Program-made: the position numbers and the translations under genes
Source of the DNA: SVTX01 sp045612105
Lineage (GTDB): Bacteria; Bacillota; Clostridia; Oscillospirales; CAG-272
Length of the DNA: 64,000 nt
Assembly (NCBI GenBank): GCA_045612105.1
Contig: JAZKYL010000113.1
Location: 265,447 to 329,446 of the forward strand
Reading direction: 5' to 3'
The notes under the pieces: model-generated
What the model saw: only the letters and a program-made list of their open reading frames with translations
Told to the model about the DNA's origin: nothing
Databases searched by the model: none
Shown here: positions 34,419-44,300 of the stretch, one piece after another
Layout of the letters: each line of letters starts with the position of its first letter
Numbering within the stretch: position 1 is the stretch's first letter

Positions 34419-36683
34419 TCAAGATTCCATCTTGGACATCTCTCTCTGAGCCATTACAAGACCGTAATAGATACCCTTTTTCTCAACAAGCTCGTCGTGA
34501 GTACCAACCTCGGCGATTCGTCCTTTATCAAGCACCACAAGGCGAGTAGCGTTTCGGAGCGTGGAAAGTCGGTGCGCTATCGCTATTGTCGTTCTGTTCT
34601 TAGAGAGGTTCTGCAAAGCATCCTGAATCTGCTTTTCGGTCTCGGTATCAAGCGATGCCGTAGCCTCGTCGAGAATAAGTATTTTGGGATTGTGAAGCAG
34701 AGCGCGTGCAATCGCAACTCTCTGTCGTTCACCGCCCGAAAGACTGTATCCCTTCTCACCAACCTTTGTGTCATAGCCATCGGGAAGCTTGATAATAAAG
34801 TTATGACATCCCGCAAGCTTTGCCACAGCAATTATCTCTTCCCTTGTGGCATCAGGCTTTGCGTAGGCTATATTTTGATAAATTGTACCAGAGAACAAAA
34901 ATGTCTCCTGGAGCACCACGCCCATTTGCGATCGAAGTGCGTCCTGAGAAATATCTCTGATATCAACTCCGTCAACACAGATGCTTCCGTCCTCAACGTC
35001 GTACATTCTCATAATAAGATTTATCAACGTGGACTTACCAACACCCGATTTTCCCACAAGTCCGATAAATTCACCGGATTTTATATGAAGATCGATATTG
35101 GTCAATACTTCAGCACCGCTTTCATATCCAAAAGAAATATGATTTATATCTATGTCGCCCTTGATGATCGGTGAAGCTGCATTCTCCTTGTCGGATATCT
35201 CTTCACTCTCATCGATTATCTCAAAGACCTTGTTCGTCGAGGTAATAAAATCGATTATACGCCTAGGCATATGAGAAAACATACGCAAAGGGCCGTATAT
35301 CATACTTGCATATAGTGAAAACTTCGACATCTCACCAATAGTCATCGATCCGTCGAGTATCGAGTTTCCAACGTAAAACAAGATGATAAACTCACCAAAG
35401 CACATAAAAAACTGCATGATCGGCATTATTGCATACCAAAGGGTATCCGACTTAATTTGAATATCTCTTTCTTCTGCTGCCGCACTTTCGTACCTTTCGG
35501 TTTCTCTGTGCTCCATACCGAAGGATTTAACCACCCTGATACCCGAAAAAATATCATGAAGTACCGAGTTTGATTTCGATCCCGCCTGCCAGCATTTGCG
35601 GAAAAGCCTGTGTATCTTTTTCCAGAAAAAGCTGAAAGCAAACATAACAAGCGGAACCGGCAAAAGTATCAGCAAGAGCAACAAACTCAGATCATTGGCA
35701 ATAAAAACAATTCCTATCGCTACAAAAAGCAAAGCCTGCTCAACCAACGAAGGAAAAGCATAAACCAAAAAATTCTGTATTTGTGCCACGTCATGAGATA
35801 CGCGGCGCATAAGCTCTCCCGCGGTTCTCTTAGATATTTTTTCTATGGACAATCTCTGTATCTTCTCAAATAACATATTTCGAAGATCAACCACCATTGA
35901 ATTGCTGGCATGAATCAAAGCATGACTTCTGAAAACACCTATTGCCCTCAAAACTATCTGACACAAAAGCATCAGCAATACGATACAAGTATATTTTATT
36001 GCTTCCACATTCTCAGGAGTCTTGGAATTTATGTAATCATCGGTCAAAATCTTGTTAATTTCAGGTATTATAAGATTAAGCCCGCTTACAACGACGAACA
36101 AAATCACCGAAAGAATCACAAACCACTTATAAGGCTTGACTATTCCCCAAAGCCGCATAAGCGTCTTAAACTTGCTTGTACATCGAGGGCATTTCTCGGA
36201 ACCTCTCGGTAAAGGTCTGCCGCATTTGGGACATACCTTCTTGTCGTCTGCCGCGTCTTCTTTTGAGTGATCTTTTTTAAGATTTTTTAACTTGTCGTAG
36301 TATTCAAATCCGCGTTCCTTTATACGGTTTATTTGTTTAACCGATTCTATCGCCTTTTTGGAGCACGTCATATCACCAATGCACAAAAGCTGCTCCGCGC
36401 CGTCGTTCAATTTACAGAACACAAATATTGTGCCAACACCGTTTTCGGTTTTGAGCTCCGATATCTCACTTAATGCGAATCTGTTCTCCTCTTTTCCATC
36501 AAGAAACAAAATCAGACTATCTCTATCGACGATTACCACACCGTCACGTCTCTTTCCCGGAACGACAGGATCAAGATTAAAGCTGAATGCCGTTACAAGA
36601 TCTTCTTTTTTCAAGTCAGGACGCAGTTTTTTCACAGCATCCATAACTGATGGTTCAGACTTTTTCTTTTTTCTTCCAATCAT
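34419..36683 (-). CDS. ABC exporter with N-terminal regulatory domain and zinc ribbon, second subunit
   Basis: A 754-residue half-transporter. Residues about 1-125 form a PH-like or DUF1854-like beta domain, followed by a zinc ribbon (CPKCGRPLPRGSEKCPRC, about 154-171), six membrane helices (about 190-470) and a nucleotide-binding domain with Walker A GKSGVGKSTL, ABC signature SLSGGERQRVAIA, Walker B ILILDEATASLD and the H-loop AHRLST. All ATPase residues are intact. It is the last gene of a three-gene minus-strand operon with a DUF1854 protein and a sister transporter; the two halves probably form a heterodimer. The substrate is unknown. Confidence 0.88.
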   Translation of the reverse strand: MIGRKKKKSEPSVMDAVKKLRPDLKKEDLVTAFSFNLDPVVPGKRRDGVVIVDRDSLILFLDGKEENRFALSEISELKTENGVGTIFVFCKLNDGAEQLLCIGDMTCSKKAIESVKQINRIKERGFEYYDKLKNLKKDHSKEDAADDKKVCPKCGRPLPRGSEKCPRCTSKFKTLMRLWGIVKPYKWFVILSVILFVVVSGLNLIIPEINKILTDDYINSKTPENVEAIKYTCIVLLMLLCQIVLRAIGVFRSHALIHASNSMVVDLRNMLFEKIQRLSIEKISKRTAGELMRRVSHDVAQIQNFLVYAFPSLVEQALLFVAIGIVFIANDLSLLLLLILLPVPLVMFAFSFFWKKIHRLFRKCWQAGSKSNSVLHDIFSGIRVVKSFGMEHRETERYESAAAEERDIQIKSDTLWYAIMPIMQFFMCFGEFIILFYVGNSILDGSMTIGEMSKFSLYASMIYGPLRMFSHMPRRIIDFITSTNKVFEIIDESEEISDKENAASPIIKGDIDINHISFGYESGAEVLTNIDLHIKSGEFIGLVGKSGVGKSTLINLIMRMYDVEDGSICVDGVDIRDISQDALRSQMGVVLQETFLFSGTIYQNIAYAKPDATREEIIAVAKLAGCHNFIIKLPDGYDTKVGEKGYSLSGGERQRVAIARALLHNPKILILDEATASLDTETEKQIQDALQNLSKNRTTIAIAHRLSTLRNATRLVVLDKGRIAEVGTHDELVEKKGIYYGLVMAQREMSKMES

Positions 36684-36721
36684 TTTCTCACCGCCTTTCT
36701 TTTATATATTTTGAAGGCATA

Positions 36722-37273
36722 TTACAAGTACAACTCTATTTTTCTATAGCTCTTTCTGTCAAGAGAAGAAATGCTCTTTATGGTGTATCGGTTTCCGTCA
36801 ACGTCAACAAGAATCGCACGGTCTTCTCCGGTATGTATTATGTTTCGAAAGGTGTCGCGCATCGTGAAATTCAACTGTTTGCCATCCTCGATCTTTACCT
36901 TCCAATATGAAAAACCGTATCTTTCCTTCACCTGGTTTATCTCTTCTATGATGGGAGAATAATACTTCCTTTCTATCTCGGTTTTTATAAGTTCGGCAAG
37001 GTCGCTGTTAAAATCGTCAATACTATATATCAGACCAACCTCTCGTCCCTCTTCATCTGTCACCGAAATATACTCCCATAATAACTCATGTGGAAAAGCT
37101 CTGTGAAGAAAAACTCTGCTAAAGCACTTTTTTTCACCTTTATCGGTATACGTAAGCGTCAAAAAGCCGTTTTTCATCTCAAAGGTCGCGTTGCCGCCGT
37201 CAAGCCTTATTATTCTTGCGGCATCCTCTAGCATTATCTCACTTTTATTATCTGTTTTTTCTATCAATTCCAT
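36722..37273 (-). CDS. DUF1854 domain protein
   Basis: A 183-residue soluble protein matching DUF1854: VFLHRAFPHELLWEYISVTD, EVGLIYSIDDFNSDLAELIK, YYSPIIEEINQVKERYG and FTMRDTFRNIIHTGEDRAIL, with VDVDGNRYTIKSISSLD near the end. In other bacteria this domain is encoded beside ABC exporters, some linked to cyanophycin metabolism. Here it lies between two ABC genes with 30-38 bp gaps, which supports a three-part unit. Its biochemical role is not established. Confidence 0.85.
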   Translation of the reverse strand: MELIEKTDNKSEIMLEDAARIIRLDGGNATFEMKNGFLTLTYTDKGEKKCFSRVFLHRAFPHELLWEYISVTDEEGREVGLIYSIDDFNSDLAELIKTEIERKYYSPIIEEINQVKERYGFSYWKVKIEDGKQLNFTMRDTFRNIIHTGEDRAILVDVDGNRYTIKSISSLDRKSYRKIELYL

Positions 37274-37303
37274 TATATCACCGTTTCCTTATAATAACCA
37301 ATT

Positions 37304-39598
37304 TTACTCAGTTATTCCCGCATTTTTTAGCGCCTCAAGTTGAAGTGTATAAAGCTTATTATAAACTCCATCCTCAATATCAAGCAATTCCCTATGTGTT
37401 CCGCGCTCAGCAACCTTACCGTTTTCAATAACTACAAGCTCGTCCGCATCACGAAGAGTTGACAACCTATGAGCTATCATAATGGTCGTCTTATTCTCTG
37501 TAAGCGCGGTAATAGCGTTTTGTATCAACTTTTCAGTCTCGGTGTCCATAGCCGCGGTAGCCTCGTCAAGAATAAGTATTTTGGGATCTCTGAGAATTGC
37601 TCTCGCTATTGAAAGCCTTTGCTTTTCTCCTCCCGACAGCTCTTTGTAGCCAAAGCCAATCATAGTATTGTAAGCATCAGGCATTTTAATGATAAAGCTG
37701 TGGGCTCCCGCAAGCTTCGCCGCACGCACTACCTCCTCATAGGAAGCATTGGGCTTGGCATAGCGGATATTATCAAGTATTGATCCAATAAAGAAATACG
37801 TTTCCTGAGAAACTATCGCAATATTATCGTATAGTGCTTTAAAAGAAAGATCTTTAACGTTTATTCCGTCTACAAATATCTCCCCGTCATCAGGATCGTA
37901 AAGCCTCATCAGAAGATTGACCAATGTACTCTTTCCTGCACCGGTATGACCAACAACGCCAAGTGTCCTGCCGGCATCCACGTCAAAGCTTACGTTATCT
38001 ATTACCTTTCGGTTTTGCGTATATGAAAAATTAACGTTCTTGAATTCAACTCTTCCCTCAATATGCTCAGGAGTGATTGCATTTTCCTTTTCGGTAATAT
38101 CGGACTCGGTGTCGTATATTTCAAAAAGTCTTTGAAGCGCATTTGTACTTGATGCCGACCAGTCTATCATATCGGCAAAAAAGTACATAGGGCTATATAT
38201 CATATTAACGTAAGCCACAAATTTTATCAGCTTACCATAGGAAAAACCGTTATAACCCGAAATAACCATCCATCCGCCGACACCAAGAGCTATAATATTT
38301 CCAAAATATAGTATAAGACCCAGCGCGGGATATACCGTGTTATTAAATAACGATATCTTTTTTTGATTCTTCGCTGCCCTTTTGCTTGTCTTATTAAACC
38401 TTTCGATCTCGGCTTCCTCTTGTGAAAAAGCCTTAACCACTCTCATTCCGCCAAGCACGTCGGAGAGCTGAGAGTTAAGTGCCCTGGAGCCCGAATAATT
38501 CTTAGCATGTAGCTTTGTCTCCTGACGGTAGCTCTTCAAAATTAACAAAAAGAATAACGGAACTGTTACAAGAGACAGCGCGGCAAGTAACGGATTCTCA
38601 ATAAACAGTATTACGCAAACCACAACTACCTGCACTATGTTTATCAAAAAATACGGAACTCCGTCACAAAAGAAAGAGTAAATGGTATTTGAATCGTTAT
38701 TTACCTGGGTCATAAGTCCACCGGTCTGTCTTCCACCGAAAAAGGTCAAAGAAAGCTTTTCAATAGACTTAAATACTGTCATCTTAAGATCAAACACTAT
38801 TCGCGCGGCAATTTTAGCGGAAATAAAACCGTTAACAATTGAAAACAACTGCGACAAAAGCCTTGTAGCTATTATAATGCCTATAACAAGTAATATTTCG
38901 CCAAAAAAGCTTCCGTCAGGATTAAGCACCTCATCAAAGAAAAACTCATTTGAAAAATATGGCACCAAAACACTTGTAGCAGTAAGCAGGATCAATGACA
39001 TCAGCATTACCGCTATATATTTCTTATACTTGGCAAGAAACATTCCAAACCGACGGTAAAGCTTACCCTTTTCCATACATTTAGGACAAATTTTTCTGTT
39101 CTTGTCTGGATAGCGCATTCCGCATTTAGGACAACAACGCTCCGCGGGATCATCCTCTTTGTCGATCTCAAAATCGGGCGAGACGATATCCCCTTTCTTC
39201 ATTCTCTCAAAATATTTTATTAACAAAAGGACAGAATTTCGGCACGTGTTGGTCAGCGCCGTCAAGAAGATATATTCCCCATCTGCTGTCTTTGCAGTAA
39301 GTCTTGCGCTGGATAGCATTTCCTCACATTTCAATGCCTCTATACTTGACACATCATATTCACGGAAGGATTCTTCATTCCAAACCTTTTCAAGACGGCT
39401 ATTTCCATCCACTCTATCAAGAGCGACCGAACCGCTTATAACAAATAGCTTGTCTGTTGTCACCAAAATGTACGTATCGCAAAAAATATGCTCGTCATTC
39501 ATATCGCAATATGCAGCAAGCATAAGATCGTTAGAGTTCACGCCTTCGCTTTCTAGTGATCTATATATATATTCGGGTATCTTATCGGTTATCAGCAC
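37304..39598 (-). CDS. ABC exporter with N-terminal regulatory domain and zinc ribbon, first subunit
   Basis: A 764-residue half-transporter starting at a GTG seven bases after AGGAGG; the longer in-frame extension to 39655 would place that ribosome binding site inside the gene. Residues about 1-130 are a PH-like domain (TDKIPEYIYRSLE, YILVTTDKLFVISG), followed by a zinc ribbon (CPKCGMRYPDKNRKICPKC), membrane helices (about 195-480) and an ATPase domain with GHTGAGKSTL, LSGGEKQRLSIARAIL, ILILDEATAAMD and AHRLST. Domain order is the same as in the sister gene at 34419, so the two arose by duplication. Confidence 0.88.
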   Translation of the reverse strand: MLITDKIPEYIYRSLESEGVNSNDLMLAAYCDMNDEHIFCDTYILVTTDKLFVISGSVALDRVDGNSRLEKVWNEESFREYDVSSIEALKCEEMLSSARLTAKTADGEYIFLTALTNTCRNSVLLLIKYFERMKKGDIVSPDFEIDKEDDPAERCCPKCGMRYPDKNRKICPKCMEKGKLYRRFGMFLAKYKKYIAVMLMSLILLTATSVLVPYFSNEFFFDEVLNPDGSFFGEILLVIGIIIATRLLSQLFSIVNGFISAKIAARIVFDLKMTVFKSIEKLSLTFFGGRQTGGLMTQVNNDSNTIYSFFCDGVPYFLINIVQVVVVCVILFIENPLLAALSLVTVPLFFLLILKSYRQETKLHAKNYSGSRALNSQLSDVLGGMRVVKAFSQEEAEIERFNKTSKRAAKNQKKISLFNNTVYPALGLILYFGNIIALGVGGWMVISGYNGFSYGKLIKFVAYVNMIYSPMYFFADMIDWSASSTNALQRLFEIYDTESDITEKENAITPEHIEGRVEFKNVNFSYTQNRKVIDNVSFDVDAGRTLGVVGHTGAGKSTLVNLLMRLYDPDDGEIFVDGINVKDLSFKALYDNIAIVSQETYFFIGSILDNIRYAKPNASYEEVVRAAKLAGAHSFIIKMPDAYNTMIGFGYKELSGGEKQRLSIARAILRDPKILILDEATAAMDTETEKLIQNAITALTENKTTIMIAHRLSTLRDADELVVIENGKVAERGTHRELLDIEDGVYNKLYTLQLEALKNAGITE

Positions 39599-39843
39599 AA
39601 AAACACCTCCTTTTGCAACGCTCACCATTTTATTATATACCATATAATTGAACATTTTGTAAATATCGACGAATTTTTCGCAAATTACGAATTAATTATA
39701 TTCCCAACAGCGCCTATTGTCAATAAACCGTTCGTTGAAAACCAAAATTTGGGAGTGTTTTGTAATAATTTACAATTAACAAGTAGAAATAGTTTATCAA
39801 ATGTGTTATATTGTTGTATAAAGTTAAATAAAGGATACTAAAT

Positions 39844-41235
39844 ATGAAAGGCTTAAAGACAATTTTTATCTGCTCAAATTGCAGTTATCATTCACCTAAA
39901 TGGATGGGAAAATGTCCTTCCTGCTCCAAATGGAACACTTTTGTCGAGGACGTCATTGACACTTCTCCCGAAGAACCGTCTGTTCCCAAAAGAAAGAGTA
40001 TGCTCTCAAGCAATTCTGAAAATCGAGCGCTCTCGTATAGTGAGCTTGAGATCCCAGAATATATACGATCGGGTACAGGACTGTCTGAGCTCGATCGAGT
40101 GCTTGGCGGCGGTCTCGTTCACGGATCTGTGGTTCTGATCTCGGGTGAACCCGGTATAGGTAAATCCACTCTTCTTATGCAGATATCCGAGTGTCTTGGA
40201 GAAAGTCGTAAGGTGCTTTATATATCGGGCGAGGAATCTGGAGGTCAACTCAAGCTCCGTGCAAAAAGGCTCGGAGTTTCCGGAAAAAATCTGTTCGTTC
40301 TCACAGAAACAAATCTTGACAGCATCTTAAAAGAGACCGATAAAATAAAGCCAGATATTATGATAATCGACTCGATTCAAACCATCTATGACGATGCAAT
40401 CAAATCCGCCCCCGGAAGCGTTACCCAAGTACGAGAATCAGCGCTTACTCTGATAAACCGAGCAAAAACCGAGGGCATTTCAATGCTTTTAGTCGGTCAC
40501 GTCAATAAAGAAGGCGGCATCGCGGGTCCCAAAGTGCTCGAGCATATGGTTGACGCAGTACTTTGCTTCGAAGGAGAAAAACTTCAATCATACAGAATAA
40601 TACGCGCAAATAAAAATAGATTCGGATCCACTAACGAGATCGGCGTATTTGAAATGAGCGACAAAGGTCTTATAGAAATTCCCAATCCTTCGGAAATGCT
40701 CCTTTCGGGCAGACCCAAAAACACTCCCGGCAACTGCGCGGTCTGCACCATTGAGGGCACTCGACCAATAATCGCCGAAATACAAGCACTGGTCTCCCCC
40801 ACAGCATTCCCCTCCCCGAGACGTACCGCCAACGGCATTGATTACAACCGTCTTTGCCTCATAATCGCCGTTTTGGAAAAACGCCTTGGACTTAAATTTT
40901 ATCAAAATGACGTTTATATGAACGTCATTGGTGGGCTTTACCTCAACGAGCCCGCAAGCGATGCCGCTATCGCTCTTGCTTTGATCTCATCCCTGACCGA
41001 CAAATCTGTACCTGACGATCTCATAGCCATAGGCGAGTTAGGTCTTTCAGGTGAATGTCGTGCCGTCTCAAATCTTGAGCAAAGAGTAAAAGAAGCAGCA
41101 AGATTAGGCTTCACTAAAGCAGTAGTCCCTGCTAAAAACGTAGAAAAACGCAAAATTGACACCGATATTACTCTTATACCCATACAAAGCATTTATGAAG
41201 CAATCAAGGTTTTGGTTAAGCAGCTCGACAACTGA
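39844..41235 (+). CDS. radA: DNA repair protein RadA/Sms
   Basis: A 463-residue RecA-like branch-migration ATPase. Seen: an N-terminal C4 zinc finger (Cys 10, 13, 24 and 27), Walker A GEPGIGKSTL (about 100-109), Walker B IMIIDSIQT, the RadA-specific KNRFG (in RANKNRFGSTNE) and a C-terminal Lon-like domain (GGLYLNEPASDAAIALAL, IAIGELGLSGECRAV). Length and order are normal. No terminator separates it from the giant lipoprotein gene 65 bp downstream, so some read-through is possible. The 188 bases before it hold only A+T-rich promoter-like sequence. Confidence 0.96.
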   Translation: MKGLKTIFICSNCSYHSPKWMGKCPSCSKWNTFVEDVIDTSPEEPSVPKRKSMLSSNSENRALSYSELEIPEYIRSGTGLSELDRVLGGGLVHGSVVLISGEPGIGKSTLLMQISECLGESRKVLYISGEESGGQLKLRAKRLGVSGKNLFVLTETNLDSILKETDKIKPDIMIIDSIQTIYDDAIKSAPGSVTQVRESALTLINRAKTEGISMLLVGHVNKEGGIAGPKVLEHMVDAVLCFEGEKLQSYRIIRANKNRFGSTNEIGVFEMSDKGLIEIPNPSEMLLSGRPKNTPGNCAVCTIEGTRPIIAEIQALVSPTAFPSPRRTANGIDYNRLCLIIAVLEKRLGLKFYQNDVYMNVIGGLYLNEPASDAAIALALISSLTDKSVPDDLIAIGELGLSGECRAVSNLEQRVKEAARLGFTKAVVPAKNVEKRKIDTDITLIPIQSIYEAIKVLVKQLDN

Positions 41236-41300
41236 GTCAAATCGATTGCAAAAACAACACATAATTTATGGCAACCAATCGTCAAGAAAGGAAAAAACAA

Positions 41301-44300
41301 ATGAAAAAAACAATTATTCCATTTCTTTCATTCCTATTGGCTCTATGTATGTTTATAGGAACTCTCACTTCTTGCGGAGATTCTTCCAATCAAACTGAAG
41401 CCACAACAGACGACACAAAAGTCGATGTTACTACGGCTGAAAGCGAAAGCAAGCATGAGAGTGGCGACCAGGAGATCACCTACGCCTCTGAAGAAACAAC
41501 GGTCACTCACAACACACAAGAACCCGAAACAAGTAACAATGAAACAAACAGCGTCGAAACTCATGATGATACCGAAACCGAAAAACAGACGGTCAAAGAT
41601 GAAACTGACACCGTTATTACAGTAACAGAAGCAACTACTGAAACCACAACTGAAACCGCCATTGAAACATCTGCAGAAATAAATATTGAAACCGAGTCGG
41701 AAACCTTTTCTGAAACAGATACGGTATTTGTTACAGAAACTGTTACCGAATCACCGGAAACAACCGCTAATTCTGAAGAAACCACCGATGAAGAGAAAGT
41801 AGAGGTAACTTTACCTGAAAACTCCCGAGAAGCTGCTATGATCGAGAATGCCAATAAGCTGGCAAACGGTGTTCAGGCATACTTCCCTTATCCCGACAGA
41901 ACCGGCTTCGCGTTCGAAAACCACGAGATGTATCTTGAGTATATGCTCTCCTCCTCCAAGGATCAGCAGGTTACCGCACTCAAGAATAAGGACGGTCATT
42001 CTTACGTAGAAAATACTATGGACGTATACGTCAGAATGAAAGATTCGGGCAAAACCTATTACGCGTCCAAATCCACCATCCCCACCACAGCAAATCTTTA
42101 CAGATTCGGTTACTATTATTACGAGGCAAGGCTTGAAGAGCAGGTCTTCTCCGATGAAGTCATTATAACCGATGAGCAAAGAATTAGGCACAATCAAATA
42201 TTTAATACTAACCAAATTGATGAAGAACATTATCAATTTATTGACAATGTTCTTTACGTAACCAACAACGATGAGGCAACCGACCCTTATATTATTTTTG
42301 GAAAATCATATGCCGGATTTACCTATTCAGCCGAGAAATATTCCTTCCTCAAGATCAAAATGAAGGCTGATCCCAACTGTACGACCGGCGGTCTCGTTTT
42401 TATTATTGCAGGTAACGAGACCGGATTTAGTGCCAAACAATCGGTGGGCTTTACCGTAATTCCCGACGACGAGATCCACGAGTATATTATCCCTCTGCAT
42501 GGAATCGAGGGATACGAAGGCAAGCTCAAGGGTCTTCGCATAGACGTAAGCGGCTCGGGCGCATCATATGAAATACACGATATGCACCTCCTCGCTGTTG
42601 ACGTCGGCGATGCCCCTACAAATCTCGCGCTTAACCGCTCCTTCCACGTCTACTCCGATAAAATGCACCAAACCATCCAGGTTGCTACCACCAAGGAGAC
42701 CACGGGTATCGATGCCATCGGTATCACTACTTCAATAGCTAAGGAAACCGTTACCAAGCTTATTGCAGTTGATAAAGATGATAATAAGTATGACGATATC
42801 GACTCCGTTACCGATTGGAGCACGATCTCCCACGTTGCATTTGATATTATCGACGCAGGTATTTTCGGATACATTCTTCCTCACGACGGAACCGGTGGAA
42901 CGATCAAGGTAACGCTTGATGGCGACAATTACGTCGTTATCCAGGAAAGAATTCCCGAAAACGGAACTATTATTCCATCCAGAGGCGAATACGACCAGGA
43001 AAAAGGCTACTATAAAGGTGTAGTTGCTCATAATGCTAACGATTTTTACATCAACCACAGAATTTATACCGACTCAAGCCACGATTTCAACGATTTTTTG
43101 GCAGAGGCTTATATTGAAACTAATCCTATTCCCGACCGATTGATCAACGTAGCCTCCTCCTCTACGGGTGCCGTCTACTCGGGCTACGATACCGCACGCG
43201 GAATTTACAGGTTTACCTTATCGGGTCCTTCAAGCGGATTCAATGATCCCTATTATAAGCACCCCAATAAGCACTATAACGTTAACTTCACCATCAAAGC
43301 TCCCGATAATTGGGACAGCAACAGAAGCATTTACGTTATGACATATACAAGCGTAGGCTCTCTTGAAAGCGCGGCTATTCTTGATAAAGAGCAGCTTATG
43401 CTCCCCATCCCCCTTGAAGTAGGCAAGAACTTCAGCGAGGCGTCAGGCGAAAGAAACATATTCAATATCAACGACGAAACATACGGTGAAGTCATCTTCC
43501 CCATGGTACTCAAAGCAGGCGAGAAGAACCAGTACACCGTTCTTAACCTGTATCAGAGATGGGGTAACTTCCCTCTCAAGCAACTCTCCTGGATTCAGTT
43601 CCACTCTCCCTACTATCACCTCTCCACAGGAGTAACCGAGACCAACTGTATCCTTCCTTGGTATACAACCAAGAACTCCAAGGGTCTTAACACCCTTCCC
43701 GACTACAGAACCATGTCTGCTCCCTTCTGGGCAAAGCAGCCTCAGCATAACAGCTGCGGAGTTCACCAGTGGCTCATCTATACCGATGCCGAGGGCAATC
43801 GAGTTACTTCAGAGAATATATACGATCAGATCAATTCCTACGGTCCCACCTACGCCGATGTAAGAATGGATTATATTTCAGACGACGGAAAGATCAAGAT
43901 CAGCTACACCCATACTGAAATGCCTCAGCTCGACGAAAACAGAACGTTCTACGAAATGAAATACGAAATTCTCGAGGACGTTACCATCAACGATTTCAGA
44001 AACAACTTCCAATTTTACTCCGTATACCCAAATAATAACACTGGTTATTATACCAAGGTAGGCTATCTCGGCACCGATAATAAGCCTCACTATGAGGAGG
44101 CGGTTATGGATACCAAGGACGAAAACGGTAACACCGTAGCAGCCACCCCCGTTATGTATAAGCTCGGTGACAAGTACCCCTATTTCTCCTTCTTCGATAT
44201 GGATAACGCTAATCCCAAGCATCAGGAGGGCTACGCTAACGTAGCGGTTCTTATCTATGACTCAAAATTCGTAATCGGCGGTGAAGAAGCAGATCCCGGT

